Assembly: GCA_003562075.1 (NCBI GenBank)
Contig: PWWP01000065.1
Span: forward strand, 1-40,912
DNA: 40,912 bases
Source: Gemmatimonadota bacterium
Lineage (GTDB): Bacteria; Gemmatimonadota; Gemmatimonadetes; Longimicrobiales; Gaopeijiaceae
Direction: 5' to 3'
In this document: positions 24,897 to 33,362 of the stretch, one piece after another
Position numbering within the stretch: the stretch's first letter is position 1
Layout of the letters: every line of letters starts with the position of its first letter
Position numbers and translations under genes: made by a program
Notes under the pieces: model-generated
What the model saw: the letters and a program-made list of their open reading frames with translations, nothing else
The model's database searches: none
What the model was told of the DNA's origin: nothing

Positions 24897-27800
24897 AGGT
24901 CGTAGATTTCTCCGTCGCCCGCCCGGTGGCGGTCTCCATGGCCTTCATTGCGGTCATGGTCTTCGGGATGGTGTCCTATACCCGGCTCCCGGTGGATCTG
25001 CTGCCGGACATCTCTTTCCCCACGGTCTCCATCGAGACCGAGTACCAGGGCGTGGGCCCCCGGGAGATCGAGAACCTCATCTCCCGTCCCATCGAGGAAG
25101 CCATCTCCGTGGTCCAGGGAGTGGATCAGGTCACCTCCCGGTCCCGGCCCGGTCGGTCCGAGATCACCATCCAGTTCGGGTGGGGGACGGACATGGACTT
25201 CGCCGCCATGGATCTCCGGGAGCGACTGGACCTCATCAATCTCCCCCCTGACGCCGGCCGGCCCACCATCGCCCGATACGATCCGGCATCGGAGCCGGTG
25301 GTTCGATTTGCCCTCATTTCGGACCGGGCGTTGGATCCCCGACTGGAGGAGGACCGGGAAGAGCTCATTGCTCTTCGCTGGCTGGCAGAGGAGCAGGTCC
25401 GCCGAGCCCTGGAGGGGATCGAAGGTGTGGCGGCCGTCCGGGTCACCGGGGGGCTGGAAGAGGAGATTCTCGTGGAGGTCAACGAGACTCGCCTGGCCCA
25501 GCTGGGGATCCCCTTCCAGCAGGTGGCACAGCGGCTGGCCGCAGAGAACATCAACCTGGCCGGCGGAATCCTGGAGGAGGGGGATGCCGAATACGTCGTC
25601 CGGACGGTGAATGAGTTCGTGGAAGTGGACGAGATGCTGGGTGTGGTGGTGGGACAGGCCGGAGGTCAACCCATCCTCCTCCGGGACGTGGCCGGCGTCC
25701 GGCGGGGAGCCTCGGAACGGGAGACCGTTTCTCTGGTGAATGGGAATGAGTCGGTGGAGGTGGCCGTACTGCGGGAATCCACTGCCAACATCGTAGGCCT
25801 CTCCCAGGTCGTCCGGGATCGCCTGGTGGAGCTGCAGGGGGATCTTCCGCCTGGCGTCACCACCAGCCTGGTCACCGACCAGGCCATCTTCATCGAGAGG
25901 GCTGTGGCCGACGTGCGTCTGGCAGGGATTCTGGGTGCCATCTTCGCCATGATCATCCTCCTCCTCTTCCTCCGACACCTCCCCACGACCCTCATCGTGG
26001 TGACGGCCATCCCCATCTCGGTCATCGCCACGTTCGTCCTCATGTTCTCCAGGGACATCTCCCTGAACATCATGTCGCTGGGTGGATTGGCCCTGGGCAT
26101 CGGGATGTTGGTGGACAGCGCCATCGTCGTGCTCGAGTCCATCGCCAGGGAACGGGAACAGGGGGCTTCAGTGGTGGAGGCGGCTCGGAAGGGGACGGAC
26201 CGGGTCGGGGGGGCCGTGGTCGCTGCCACCCTCACCACCGTGGCGGTTTTCATTCCCATCGTCTTCGTTCAGGGAGTGGCCGGCCAGCTTTTCGGCGATC
26301 AGGCCTGGACCGTGTCCTTCGCTCTCCTCTCAGCCCTGGTGGTCTCCCTCACGCTGATTCCCATGCTGGCCTCCCGCGGCCAGGGTGCGAAGGCCCGGAC
26401 CGGCGAGGTCGGAAAGACAGCTGAGCCCGGGAAGGTTGGTTCAGCCCTGGCCATGGGAACCGGAGGGATCTTGAAGGTCTTGCGGAAGGGGGGTGGCGGC
26501 TTCGGGCGTCTCCTGAACCCGGTGGCCGACGGATTCGACGGCCTGTACCGAAGCCTGGCTGACCGCTATCCAGGGATACTCCAGGGGGCCCTCAAGCGAC
26601 CGGTCCTGGTCCTCGGCGGCGCTGCAGTGGCCCTGGGCATCGGCCTGGCCATCATTCCCAGGGTCGGGGTCTCACTGGTGCCTGAGCTGGCCCAGGGTGA
26701 GCTGGTGGTGGAGTTGGAGGCAGCCCCGGGAACCAGTTTGCTCCGGATGGAGGCCCTGGCCCGACGAGCTGAGGGGATTGCCCTCCAGAGCGCCCAGGTC
26801 AGGGAGGTCTTCACCAATGTCGGGGTGCGAGGTGGAGCCGGCACCCTGGGTCGGACCGGAGAGCAGGAACGACACGCCGCCACCCTCCTGGTCCGCCTTT
26901 CCGAGGTCGGCACCGTGGAGGACAGGGTGGCCGCCGAACTCAGCGAGGGCCTGGCCAGCCTCCCGGGAGTTCAGGTCCGGGTGGACCGACCCCAGCTCTT
27001 CAGCACCAATGCTCCCCTGGAGGTTGAGGTCCGTGGCTTTGACCTTCGACTCCTGAACGAGACGGCCTCCGATGTCCGGCAACTCCTTCGGACCGTGCCG
27101 GGCATCACGGGGGTGGAGGAGGAGCGGAGGCAGGGAACCCCGGAGATCGCCATCCGATTCGACCGAGAGCGGCTAGCCCGGCAGGGGCTGACGGTGGGGG
27201 ATGCGGCAGAGGCGCTCCAGGCCAAGATCCGAGGGGCATCGGCAACCGAGTTCACGGAGCGGGACCGAGACCTGAACGTCCTGGTTCGAGCCCAGGAAGA
27301 GCAGCGGACCAGCCTGGAGGATCTGGAGAACCTGCGCCTGGAGATTCCAGGAGGCGGGAGTGTGGCGTTGGCTGCGGTTGCGGACCTGTATTTCGAGGAT
27401 GGTCCGGCAGAGATTGTCCGGCGAGGCGGATCCAGGGTGGCCCTGGTAGAGGCCCGACCGGTGGGCACCGACCTGGCTGGAGCCTTCACCAGAGTGGAGG
27501 AAGCCATCAGTGGAATCACCCCTCCCGCAGACATCTTCGTCACGGTGGCTGGCCAGTCCAGGGACCTCCAGCAATCGATCCGGTCCATGCAGCTGGCACT
27601 CCTTCTGGCCATCTTCCTGGTCTATCTGGTCATGGCCAGTCAATTCGAATCCTTCCGGCAGCCGGGGATCATCCTGGCCTCCATTCCCCTGGCCCTGCCT
27701 GGGGCCATTGCGGCTCTCTGGATCACCGGGAGTTCCCTTTCGGTGGTGGCCCTCATCGGGATGGTCATGCTGGTGGGAATCGTGGTGAACAACGCCATCG

Positions 27801-28189
27801 TCCTGGTGGACTACGTGAATCAGTTGCGCCGGGACGAAGGCTACCCTTTGGATGATGCGCTCGTGGAGGCGGGGCGTGTTCGCTTCCGACCCATCATGAT
27901 GTCCACCCTGACCACGGTCCTGGGGCTGGCTCCTCTGGCCCTGATCCCCGGTGAGGGGGCCGAACTCCGAGCCCCCCTGGCCATCCCCGTCATCGGGGGG
28001 CTCATCATCTCCACGGCTCTGACCCTGGTGGTGGTTCCGGTCCTCTACCGGATCTTCGAGATCCGTGGGGAACGACGCCGGCAGGCCGAGGCCCAGGTGC
28101 CCCCACCGGAAGGAGTTGAAGAGGTGGACGAGCCAGAGTCGACACCGGTGGGTGCCGGAGTCGGCGCCGCCCACCCTGAAATGGCATGA
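24893..28189 (+). CDS. RND efflux pump inner-membrane subunit 1
   Basis: A 1098-residue RND transporter driven by proton-motive force. It shows the usual 12-helix, two-lobe layout: helix 1 in ARPVAVSMAFIAVMVFGMVSY, the porter domain with LPDISFPTVSIETEYQGV, helix 4 with LALGIGMLVDSAIVVLES, a long cytoplasmic linker before helix 7 rich in Gly/Lys (about 500-550), a second porter domain, helix 10 with MVMLVGIVVNNAIVLVDYV and a charged C-terminal tail. Compared with AcrB D407/D408/K940 the relay residues read D/S/N, as in many HAE1-like pumps outside the AcrB clade. The GTG start overlaps the adaptor stop by 4 bp, and the second pump follows 29 bp after its stop, as in MdtABC-type operons. Confidence 0.94.
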   Translation: MKVVDFSVARPVAVSMAFIAVMVFGMVSYTRLPVDLLPDISFPTVSIETEYQGVGPREIENLISRPIEEAISVVQGVDQVTSRSRPGRSEITIQFGWGTDMDFAAMDLRERLDLINLPPDAGRPTIARYDPASEPVVRFALISDRALDPRLEEDREELIALRWLAEEQVRRALEGIEGVAAVRVTGGLEEEILVEVNETRLAQLGIPFQQVAQRLAAENINLAGGILEEGDAEYVVRTVNEFVEVDEMLGVVVGQAGGQPILLRDVAGVRRGASERETVSLVNGNESVEVAVLRESTANIVGLSQVVRDRLVELQGDLPPGVTTSLVTDQAIFIERAVADVRLAGILGAIFAMIILLLFLRHLPTTLIVVTAIPISVIATFVLMFSRDISLNIMSLGGLALGIGMLVDSAIVVLESIAREREQGASVVEAARKGTDRVGGAVVAATLTTVAVFIPIVFVQGVAGQLFGDQAWTVSFALLSALVVSLTLIPMLASRGQGAKARTGEVGKTAEPGKVGSALAMGTGGILKVLRKGGGGFGRLLNPVADGFDGLYRSLADRYPGILQGALKRPVLVLGGAAVALGIGLAIIPRVGVSLVPELAQGELVVELEAAPGTSLLRMEALARRAEGIALQSAQVREVFTNVGVRGGAGTLGRTGEQERHAATLLVRLSEVGTVEDRVAAELSEGLASLPGVQVRVDRPQLFSTNAPLEVEVRGFDLRLLNETASDVRQLLRTVPGITGVEEERRQGTPEIAIRFDRERLARQGLTVGDAAEALQAKIRGASATEFTERDRDLNVLVRAQEEQRTSLEDLENLRLEIPGGGSVALAAVADLYFEDGPAEIVRRGGSRVALVEARPVGTDLAGAFTRVEEAISGITPPADIFVTVAGQSRDLQQSIRSMQLALLLAIFLVYLVMASQFESFRQPGIILASIPLALPGAIAALWITGSSLSVVALIGMVMLVGIVVNNAIVLVDYVNQLRRDEGYPLDDALVEAGRVRFRPIMMSTLTTVLGLAPLALIPGEGAELRAPLAIPVIGGLIISTALTLVVVPVLYRIFEIRGERRRQAEAQVPPPEGVEEVDEPESTPVGAGVGAAHPEMA

Positions 28190-28218
28190 CTGAGATCCAC
28201 TCGAAGGAAGACTGACCC

Positions 28219-31200
28219 ATGTCGCTACCCAGATTTGCAGTCCGGAAGCCGGTGACCACCGGGATGATGGTGGTGACGGTCATCGTACTCGGGTTGATCT
28301 CCACCTCGCTCATCCCGCTGGACATGTTCCCCAGCTTCGAGCGTCCAGTTCTTCAGGTCACCGTTCCCTATCCCAATGCTTCGCCCAGCGAGGTGGAGCG
28401 GCGGATCGTGCGCCCCCTGGAAGAGGAGCTGGGCACGGTCCGGGCGCTGGAGTCCATCCGGGCCACGGCCTCCCAGGATCGGGGGCGGGTGGAGCTGGAG
28501 TTCAAGCCAGGCACGGACATGGACATGGCGGCTCTGGAGGTCCGGGAGCGGGTGGAACTCGTTCGGGGACAACTCCCCTCCGATGTTCAGCGGATCAACC
28601 TGAGGCGATTCTCCTCCGATGAGCAGCCCGTCCTCCGAGCAGCCATTGCCTGGGATGGAGATCCCGCTCTCCTGACTGAACTAGTGGAGCGACAGATCGA
28701 ACCGGCCCTCCTACAGGTTCACGGGGTGGCCCAGGTGGAGTTCTCCGGGTTGGAGGCCAGGGAGGTCTCCATTGAGCTGGACCAGGATCGAATGCGGTCC
28801 CAGGGCATTACCATCGCCATGATCAGTACGGCGCTGAACCGGGGGAACGAGGACTATTCGGCAGGTGAACTGGAGCTGGAGGGAACCCGTTTCGACATCC
28901 GGGCCGAGGGCCAACTCCGCTCGGTGGAGGAGATCGAGAATCTTCCGCTGAACGCTGTCGGGGTGCGCCTCTCGGATGTGGCCGAAGTCACCTACGACTT
29001 TCCGGAGCGGGATTTCTTCTTCCGGATGAATGGGCAGAATGCTCGGCAGGCCGAGGTGTACAAGGAGTCGGAAGCCAACATCGTGGAGGTGGCTCGAGCC
29101 GTCCGGGTGGCGCTCGAGGAGGTGACGGAACGTCCCGGGTTGGAAGGGCTTTCCTTCCGCATCTGGCAGGATCAATCGGAGGGGATCATCGAGGTACTCT
29201 GGCTCCTGGCCGGAGCCGGAGCGTTGGGAGGTGGGCTGGCTGTAGTGGTTCTCTTTGCGTTTCTCCGGAGGCTTACGCCTACCCTCATCGTGGCTGCGGC
29301 CATCCCCGTGTCGCTGATCTTCACGGTGGTGATCCTCTACCTCTTCGGCGACTCGCTGAACATCATCACCCTTTCGGGTCTGATGCTGGCAGTGGGAATG
29401 CTCATCGACAACGCCGTGGTCGTAGTAGAGAACATCTTTCGACATCGGGAGATGGGATCTGATCCTGAGGAGGCGGCTGTGGATGGAGCCAATGAGGTTG
29501 GGCTGGCCATCCTGTCGGGAACGGTGACCACGGTCATTGTCTTCACCCCCCTCTTCTTCCTCCCCCCCACCCAGATGGGGACCCAGTTCCGGGCCTTCGG
29601 AACCAGCATCTCTTCCACCATGCTGGCCTCCCTGGGGGTGGCTTTCACCCTCATTCCCCTCCTGGCTCTGTGGCTCCTGAAGGGGAAGATGCCCAGGCCC
29701 GGTCGGGTCATGAGCTGGATGAACAACACATACCAGCGAGCTCTGGACCGGATCCTGAACTACCGGTACGTCACAGCCGGAGTCGCCGCCCTCGTCTTCA
29801 CGGCCGGGATCAGCCTTCTCATGGGTCTTCCCCGGGAGCTCATGCCCGAAGAGGACAACCGCTTCATCCGGATGAGCGTCTCCACCCCCCGGGGCATCTC
29901 GGTGGAGGAACGGAGCCAGATCTTCGCCGAGGCCGAGCAGACGATCCTGGACCACGCCGAGGGGCTGGAGATCACCAATGTGAACTCCTTCTCCCGGGGG
30001 ACCTTCTCCAGCATCTTCATGACGCTCAAACCCTTCTCCGAGGGGGGAGAGAAGTCCACGGCCCAGATCACGGAGGAGATCCAGGATCTCCTTCCGGTGA
30101 TCCCCGGGGTGGAGTGGCGGCAGCGGAGGGGCTTCGGTCGGATGTCGGGTGTCCAGGTGCGACTGGTGGGAGAGAGCACGAGCGAGCTGGCGCGCCTGGC
30201 CGAGGCTGTTGAGCTGCACTTGAGTCAGTCGGTGGACGGGATCAACGAGATCGACAACTCCCTGGAATCAGGGAACGAGGAGGTCCGGGTTCGAGTGGAT
30301 CGCCGTGCAGCCGAACGAGCTGGCCTGACCTCCCAGGATGTGGCCCAGGCCGTCTCGGGAGCGCTGCGAGGATCGGTAGCCACTCGGTTCCGCTCCGGGG
30401 AGCGGGAGGTGGATGTCCTCCTCCAGCTGCGGGAGGAAGACCGGGTCTCCATTGCCCAGCTCAGCAACATGGCCGTGGGAACGGCCGACGGGACCAACGT
30501 GCCCCTGGGAACGGTGGCTGACATCCAGGTGGTGGGCGGCCCTACCGACATCCAGCGGGAGAATCGCCAGACGGCGGTGACGGTCTCGGCAGAAGTCTCC
30601 ACGGGCTACAATCGGGAGGATGTGATCCAGGACGTCCAGACTGCCATGGCCGGGTTCGAGCTTCCGGTGGGCTACAGCTGGGACCTGGGCCGGGGTTGGG
30701 CGGAGGAACAGGAGCAGTTCGGAGATATGATGATTGCCGCCATCCTGGCGCTGATCCTCATCTACCTGGTCTTGGCCGCGCTCTTCGAGTCCATGGTCCT
30801 CCCTCTCATCATCTACTTCTCCATCTTCTTCGCCGTGCCGGGGTTGGGGCTCATCTTTCTCATCACCGGTTCCAGTTTCTCCATCCTCTCCTTCCTGGGG
30901 ATCTTGATCACCGTTGGGATCGTGGTGAACAATTCGATTGTGATGATCGACCTGGTGAACCAGTTGCGAGATCGAGGAATGGACCGAAGACAGGCCCTCT
31001 TGAGTGGATGCACGGCTCGACTTCGGCCGATCCTCATGACGAGTCTCACCACCGTCATGGGCCTGATCCCCATGGCCTTCTGGGCAACGGAGGGGATGGG
31101 TGTCATGTTCGCCCCCATCGGGCAGGCGGTCATCGGAGGCCTGACCACCTCTACGATCCTGACTCTCCTCCTCACACCCACGCTCTACGCCTGGTTTGAT

Positions 31201-31326
31201 GACATGGGGCTCTGGCTCACCGCCGTCCGGCGTCAGGCTCTGGCCATGGCCGGCTTCGGCTCGGTGGGCGGAGAGACGGGGACGCCGGAAGCGGCTGTGG
31301 CTCGAGGGTCCACCTCCACCGGGTGA
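28219..31326 (+). CDS. RND efflux pump inner-membrane subunit 2
   Basis: A 1035-residue RND transporter, clearly different in sequence from the preceding one. Helix 1 lies in RKPVTTGMMVVTVIVLGLIS, the porter domain has LDMFPSFERPVLQVTVPYP, helix 4 reads LMLAVGMLIDNAVVVVENIF, helix 10 reads LGILITVGIVVNNSIVMIDLV. The relay positions are D/N/N relative to AcrB D407/D408/K940. No insertion like that of pump 1 is seen between helices 6 and 7. The ATG is preceded by GAAGGAAGACTGACCC, a reasonable ribosome binding site. As the last gene of the operon it is followed by a strong terminator. Together with pump 1 it could make a heterotrimer, as MdtB2C does in E. coli, or the two may work as separate homotrimers sharing adaptor and channel. 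Confidence 0.94.
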   Translation: MSLPRFAVRKPVTTGMMVVTVIVLGLISTSLIPLDMFPSFERPVLQVTVPYPNASPSEVERRIVRPLEEELGTVRALESIRATASQDRGRVELEFKPGTDMDMAALEVRERVELVRGQLPSDVQRINLRRFSSDEQPVLRAAIAWDGDPALLTELVERQIEPALLQVHGVAQVEFSGLEAREVSIELDQDRMRSQGITIAMISTALNRGNEDYSAGELELEGTRFDIRAEGQLRSVEEIENLPLNAVGVRLSDVAEVTYDFPERDFFFRMNGQNARQAEVYKESEANIVEVARAVRVALEEVTERPGLEGLSFRIWQDQSEGIIEVLWLLAGAGALGGGLAVVVLFAFLRRLTPTLIVAAAIPVSLIFTVVILYLFGDSLNIITLSGLMLAVGMLIDNAVVVVENIFRHREMGSDPEEAAVDGANEVGLAILSGTVTTVIVFTPLFFLPPTQMGTQFRAFGTSISSTMLASLGVAFTLIPLLALWLLKGKMPRPGRVMSWMNNTYQRALDRILNYRYVTAGVAALVFTAGISLLMGLPRELMPEEDNRFIRMSVSTPRGISVEERSQIFAEAEQTILDHAEGLEITNVNSFSRGTFSSIFMTLKPFSEGGEKSTAQITEEIQDLLPVIPGVEWRQRRGFGRMSGVQVRLVGESTSELARLAEAVELHLSQSVDGINEIDNSLESGNEEVRVRVDRRAAERAGLTSQDVAQAVSGALRGSVATRFRSGEREVDVLLQLREEDRVSIAQLSNMAVGTADGTNVPLGTVADIQVVGGPTDIQRENRQTAVTVSAEVSTGYNREDVIQDVQTAMAGFELPVGYSWDLGRGWAEEQEQFGDMMIAAILALILIYLVLAALFESMVLPLIIYFSIFFAVPGLGLIFLITGSSFSILSFLGILITVGIVVNNSIVMIDLVNQLRDRGMDRRQALLSGCTARLRPILMTSLTTVMGLIPMAFWATEGMGVMFAPIGQAVIGGLTTSTILTLLLTPTLYAWFDDMGLWLTAVRRQALAMAGFGSVGGETGTPEAAVARGSTSTG

Positions 31327-31352
31327 TCCAACGGATCGGATTGGTCTTGGGG

Positions 31353-31395
31353 AAACAGGAGAGGCCCGGGTTTCTTGCCCGGGCCTCTCCTGTTT
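31353..31395 (+). terminator. Strong hairpin terminator after the RND operon
   Basis: AAACAGGAGAGGCCCGGG (31353-31370) and its exact reverse complement (31378-31395) form an 18-bp perfect stem with a 7-nt TTTCTTG loop, 26 bp after the pump stop. The stem ends in TTT, which acts as a short U-tract. The upstream AAA makes it able to work in both directions. This is the clearest terminator in the window. Confidence 0.8.
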
Positions 31396-31577
31396 CTGGT
31401 GGAGGACTGACAGATGCCACGGCACCAGGCGGGGGCGGGTGAAACGGCACTGAATGGACGGGTGCCGAGGGGAGTCCCATTCCCCTATCCCGGTGCTCCG
31501 AGGAACCCCCGAAATTGAAGGCCATCCGCCAGGGATCTTCCGGGTGCGGATCCATTCCTTCGGCCTCAGGAGGGGCT

Positions 31578-33116
31578 TTGCTGGCTCGAGTCCATTCCAG
31601 CACGCTGGTGGGAATCCAGCCGGTTCCGGTTCAGGTCCAGGTGCATCTGACCCCCGGCCTGCCCTCCATCTCGGTGGTGGGGCTTCCCCAGAGCGCTGTC
31701 CGGGAAGGGAAAGATCGGGTCCGTGCCGCATTGCAGCAGACTGGGATCGCCCTGCCGGCCCAGCGGGTTACCGTCAACCTGGCGCCAGCGGACGTGCGAA
31801 AGGAGGGGAGTGGCTTCGATCTCCCCGTGGCCGTGGGTCTGGCCATCTGCTCTCTGGGGCTTCCGCCTGAATGCCTGGAGGCCACGGCGTTCCTTGGCGA
31901 ACTGGGACTGGACGGGGAACTGCGCCCCGTCCGGGGAGCCCTGGCCGTGGCTCGGGGGTGCCGGGAGGTTGGAATGCAGACGCTCATCGTCCCTGAGGGA
32001 AACGGTCGAGAGGCCGCAGCGGCAGATCCCACGCTCCAGGTCCTGACGGCTGGGTCCCTTCGCCAGGTGGTCCAGCACCTTCAGGGTCGGGCACGCCTGA
32101 CCCGGGCGGCGCCTCCGGATCGGGATGCCGGCGCTTCCGCCCTCCTGGGGGCCGGCTGCTTCTCAGAGGTGCGGGGGCAGGAAGGAGCCAAGCGAGCGCT
32201 GGAGGTGGCGGCAGCCGGAGGCCACAATCTGGCTCTCATCGGCCCTCCAGGGACGGGAAAGACCATGCTGGCTCGGCGCTTCCCGGCCATTCTGCCGCCT
32301 CTGGATCAAGAGGAGGCCCTGGAGGTCACGACAATCCACTCGGTCACCGGGCTCCTCCCGGATGATGCAGGGGTAGTCCGGGCCCGTCCCTTCCGAGCAC
32401 CACACCACACCACCTCTCGGGCCGGCATGGTGGGCGGAGGGACACCTGTCCGACCTGGAGAGATCAGTCTGGCCCACCGGGGCGTTCTCTTCCTGGACGA
32501 GCTCCCCGAATTTCGGAGAGGGGTCCTGGAGACCCTCCGCCAGCCTCTGGAAGCCGGGTGGGTATCGGTGGTCCGGGCCCGGGAACGTTATCGCTTTCCC
32601 AGTCGGTTCACGCTCATGACGGCCATGAATCCCTGTCCCTGCGGTCATCTGGGCGATGAGAACCAGGCCTGCACCTGTGACCCGGGGCAGGTGGCCCGCT
32701 ACAGAAACCGTGTGTCCGGTCCTCTGTGGGACCGGGTCGACCTTCACGTGGAGGTTTGCTCACCCTCGGTGGAGGTTCTCCGAGGTACTGGGACAGGGGA
32801 GGCGTCGGGCGCCATTCGCCAGCGGGTCATGGAGGCCCGGGAACGGCAGTCGAATCGCCTGGGTCCAGGGCGAGTGAATGGGGAAATGGCTCCCGGTGAG
32901 GTGGATGCTTCGGTGCCTCTGGGCCAGGCAGGCGAAGCCCTCCTCCGACGCTCAGCGGTGAGCCTGGGCCTCTCAGCTCGGGCCATCCATCGGGTGTTGA
33001 AGGTTGCCCGGACCATTGCCGACCTGGAGGGGGCGGGATCGGTCCGCCGGGACCATCTGGCCGAGGCCATCCAGTACAGGGTCCTGGATCGGAGCGTCGG
33101 GAAAGGGGCCGCTTGA
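31578..33116 (+). CDS. comM: ComM/YifB-family Mg-chelatase-like AAA+ ATPase
   Basis: Members act in natural transformation as a ComM-type branch-migration helicase, but are also widespread in bacteria of unknown competence. The protein has 512 residues from the TTG at 31578. That start is chosen because AGGAGGGG lies just upstream and because the family N-terminus is LARVHSSTLVGI-like; a further 21 codons are open upstream to 31515. Order of domains: N-terminal S5-like ChlI domain (GLPSISVVGLPQSAVREGKDRVRAA), AAA+ domain with Walker A GPPGTGKT near residue 222, Walker B VLFLDELPEF, the PCPCGHLGD segment, and the C-terminal Mg_chelatase_C domain (RAIHRVLKVARTIADLEG). It lies alone between the RND terminator and the B12 riboswitch. 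Confidence 0.93.
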   Translation: MLARVHSSTLVGIQPVPVQVQVHLTPGLPSISVVGLPQSAVREGKDRVRAALQQTGIALPAQRVTVNLAPADVRKEGSGFDLPVAVGLAICSLGLPPECLEATAFLGELGLDGELRPVRGALAVARGCREVGMQTLIVPEGNGREAAAADPTLQVLTAGSLRQVVQHLQGRARLTRAAPPDRDAGASALLGAGCFSEVRGQEGAKRALEVAAAGGHNLALIGPPGTGKTMLARRFPAILPPLDQEEALEVTTIHSVTGLLPDDAGVVRARPFRAPHHTTSRAGMVGGGTPVRPGEISLAHRGVLFLDELPEFRRGVLETLRQPLEAGWVSVVRARERYRFPSRFTLMTAMNPCPCGHLGDENQACTCDPGQVARYRNRVSGPLWDRVDLHVEVCSPSVEVLRGTGTGEASGAIRQRVMEARERQSNRLGPGRVNGEMAPGEVDASVPLGQAGEALLRRSAVSLGLSARAIHRVLKVARTIADLEGAGSVRRDHLAEAIQYRVLDRSVGKGAA

Positions 33117-33161
33117 CCCGTCTCGGCCAAGGTGCGTACCTTCCAGGACACAATTCGACCT

Positions 33162-33329
33162 GCGGGCGAGCATTCCGGAAGCCGGTGTGAATCCGGCACG
33201 GCCCCGCCACTGTGAGAGGCCCCCACCCGAATGGGAGGGGAGCCGGCCCTCCTCGAATGACCACTGGGACCCTGGGTCCCGGGAAGGTGAGGAGCGGCCC
33301 GCCTCGAGTCAGGAGACCTGCTCGCCTGC
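33162..33329 (+). promoter_or_regulatory. Cobalamin riboswitch aptamer
   Basis: The leader of the TonB-dependent receptor contains the conserved cobalamin aptamer core: GCCGGTGTGAATCCGGC (33181-33197), CCCGCCACTGTGA (33203-33215) and the B12 box GAGTCAGGAGACCTGC (33306-33321). The closing stem P1 pairs GCGGGCGAGCA (33162-33172) with TGCTCGCCTGC (33319-33329), with only one G-U wobble. A peripheral hairpin GGGACC-ctg-GGTCCC is also present. A copy of the P1 left-arm block GGCGAG recurs at 33355-33360, next to the GTG start, and could compete for CTCGCC (33321-33326). The element indicates control of the downstream B12-uptake genes by adenosyl- or other cobalamins. Confidence 0.93.
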
Positions 33330-33362
33330 GACCTGCTTCCATGCACTCTTCGAGGGCGAGAG

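Noticed and set aside
28711-30219. Long leftward open frame (502 codons) antisense to RND pump 2
   Set aside because: It mirrors a well-supported pump gene, is extremely rich in His, Gln, Asp and Gly, has no ribosome binding site and no recognisable domain. It is a shadow frame of GC-rich coding DNA.
30268-31731. Leftward open frame of 487 codons across the end of pump 2, the terminator and the start of comM
   Set aside because: It crosses a strong terminator hairpin and two real genes, and its composition is that of an antisense shadow.
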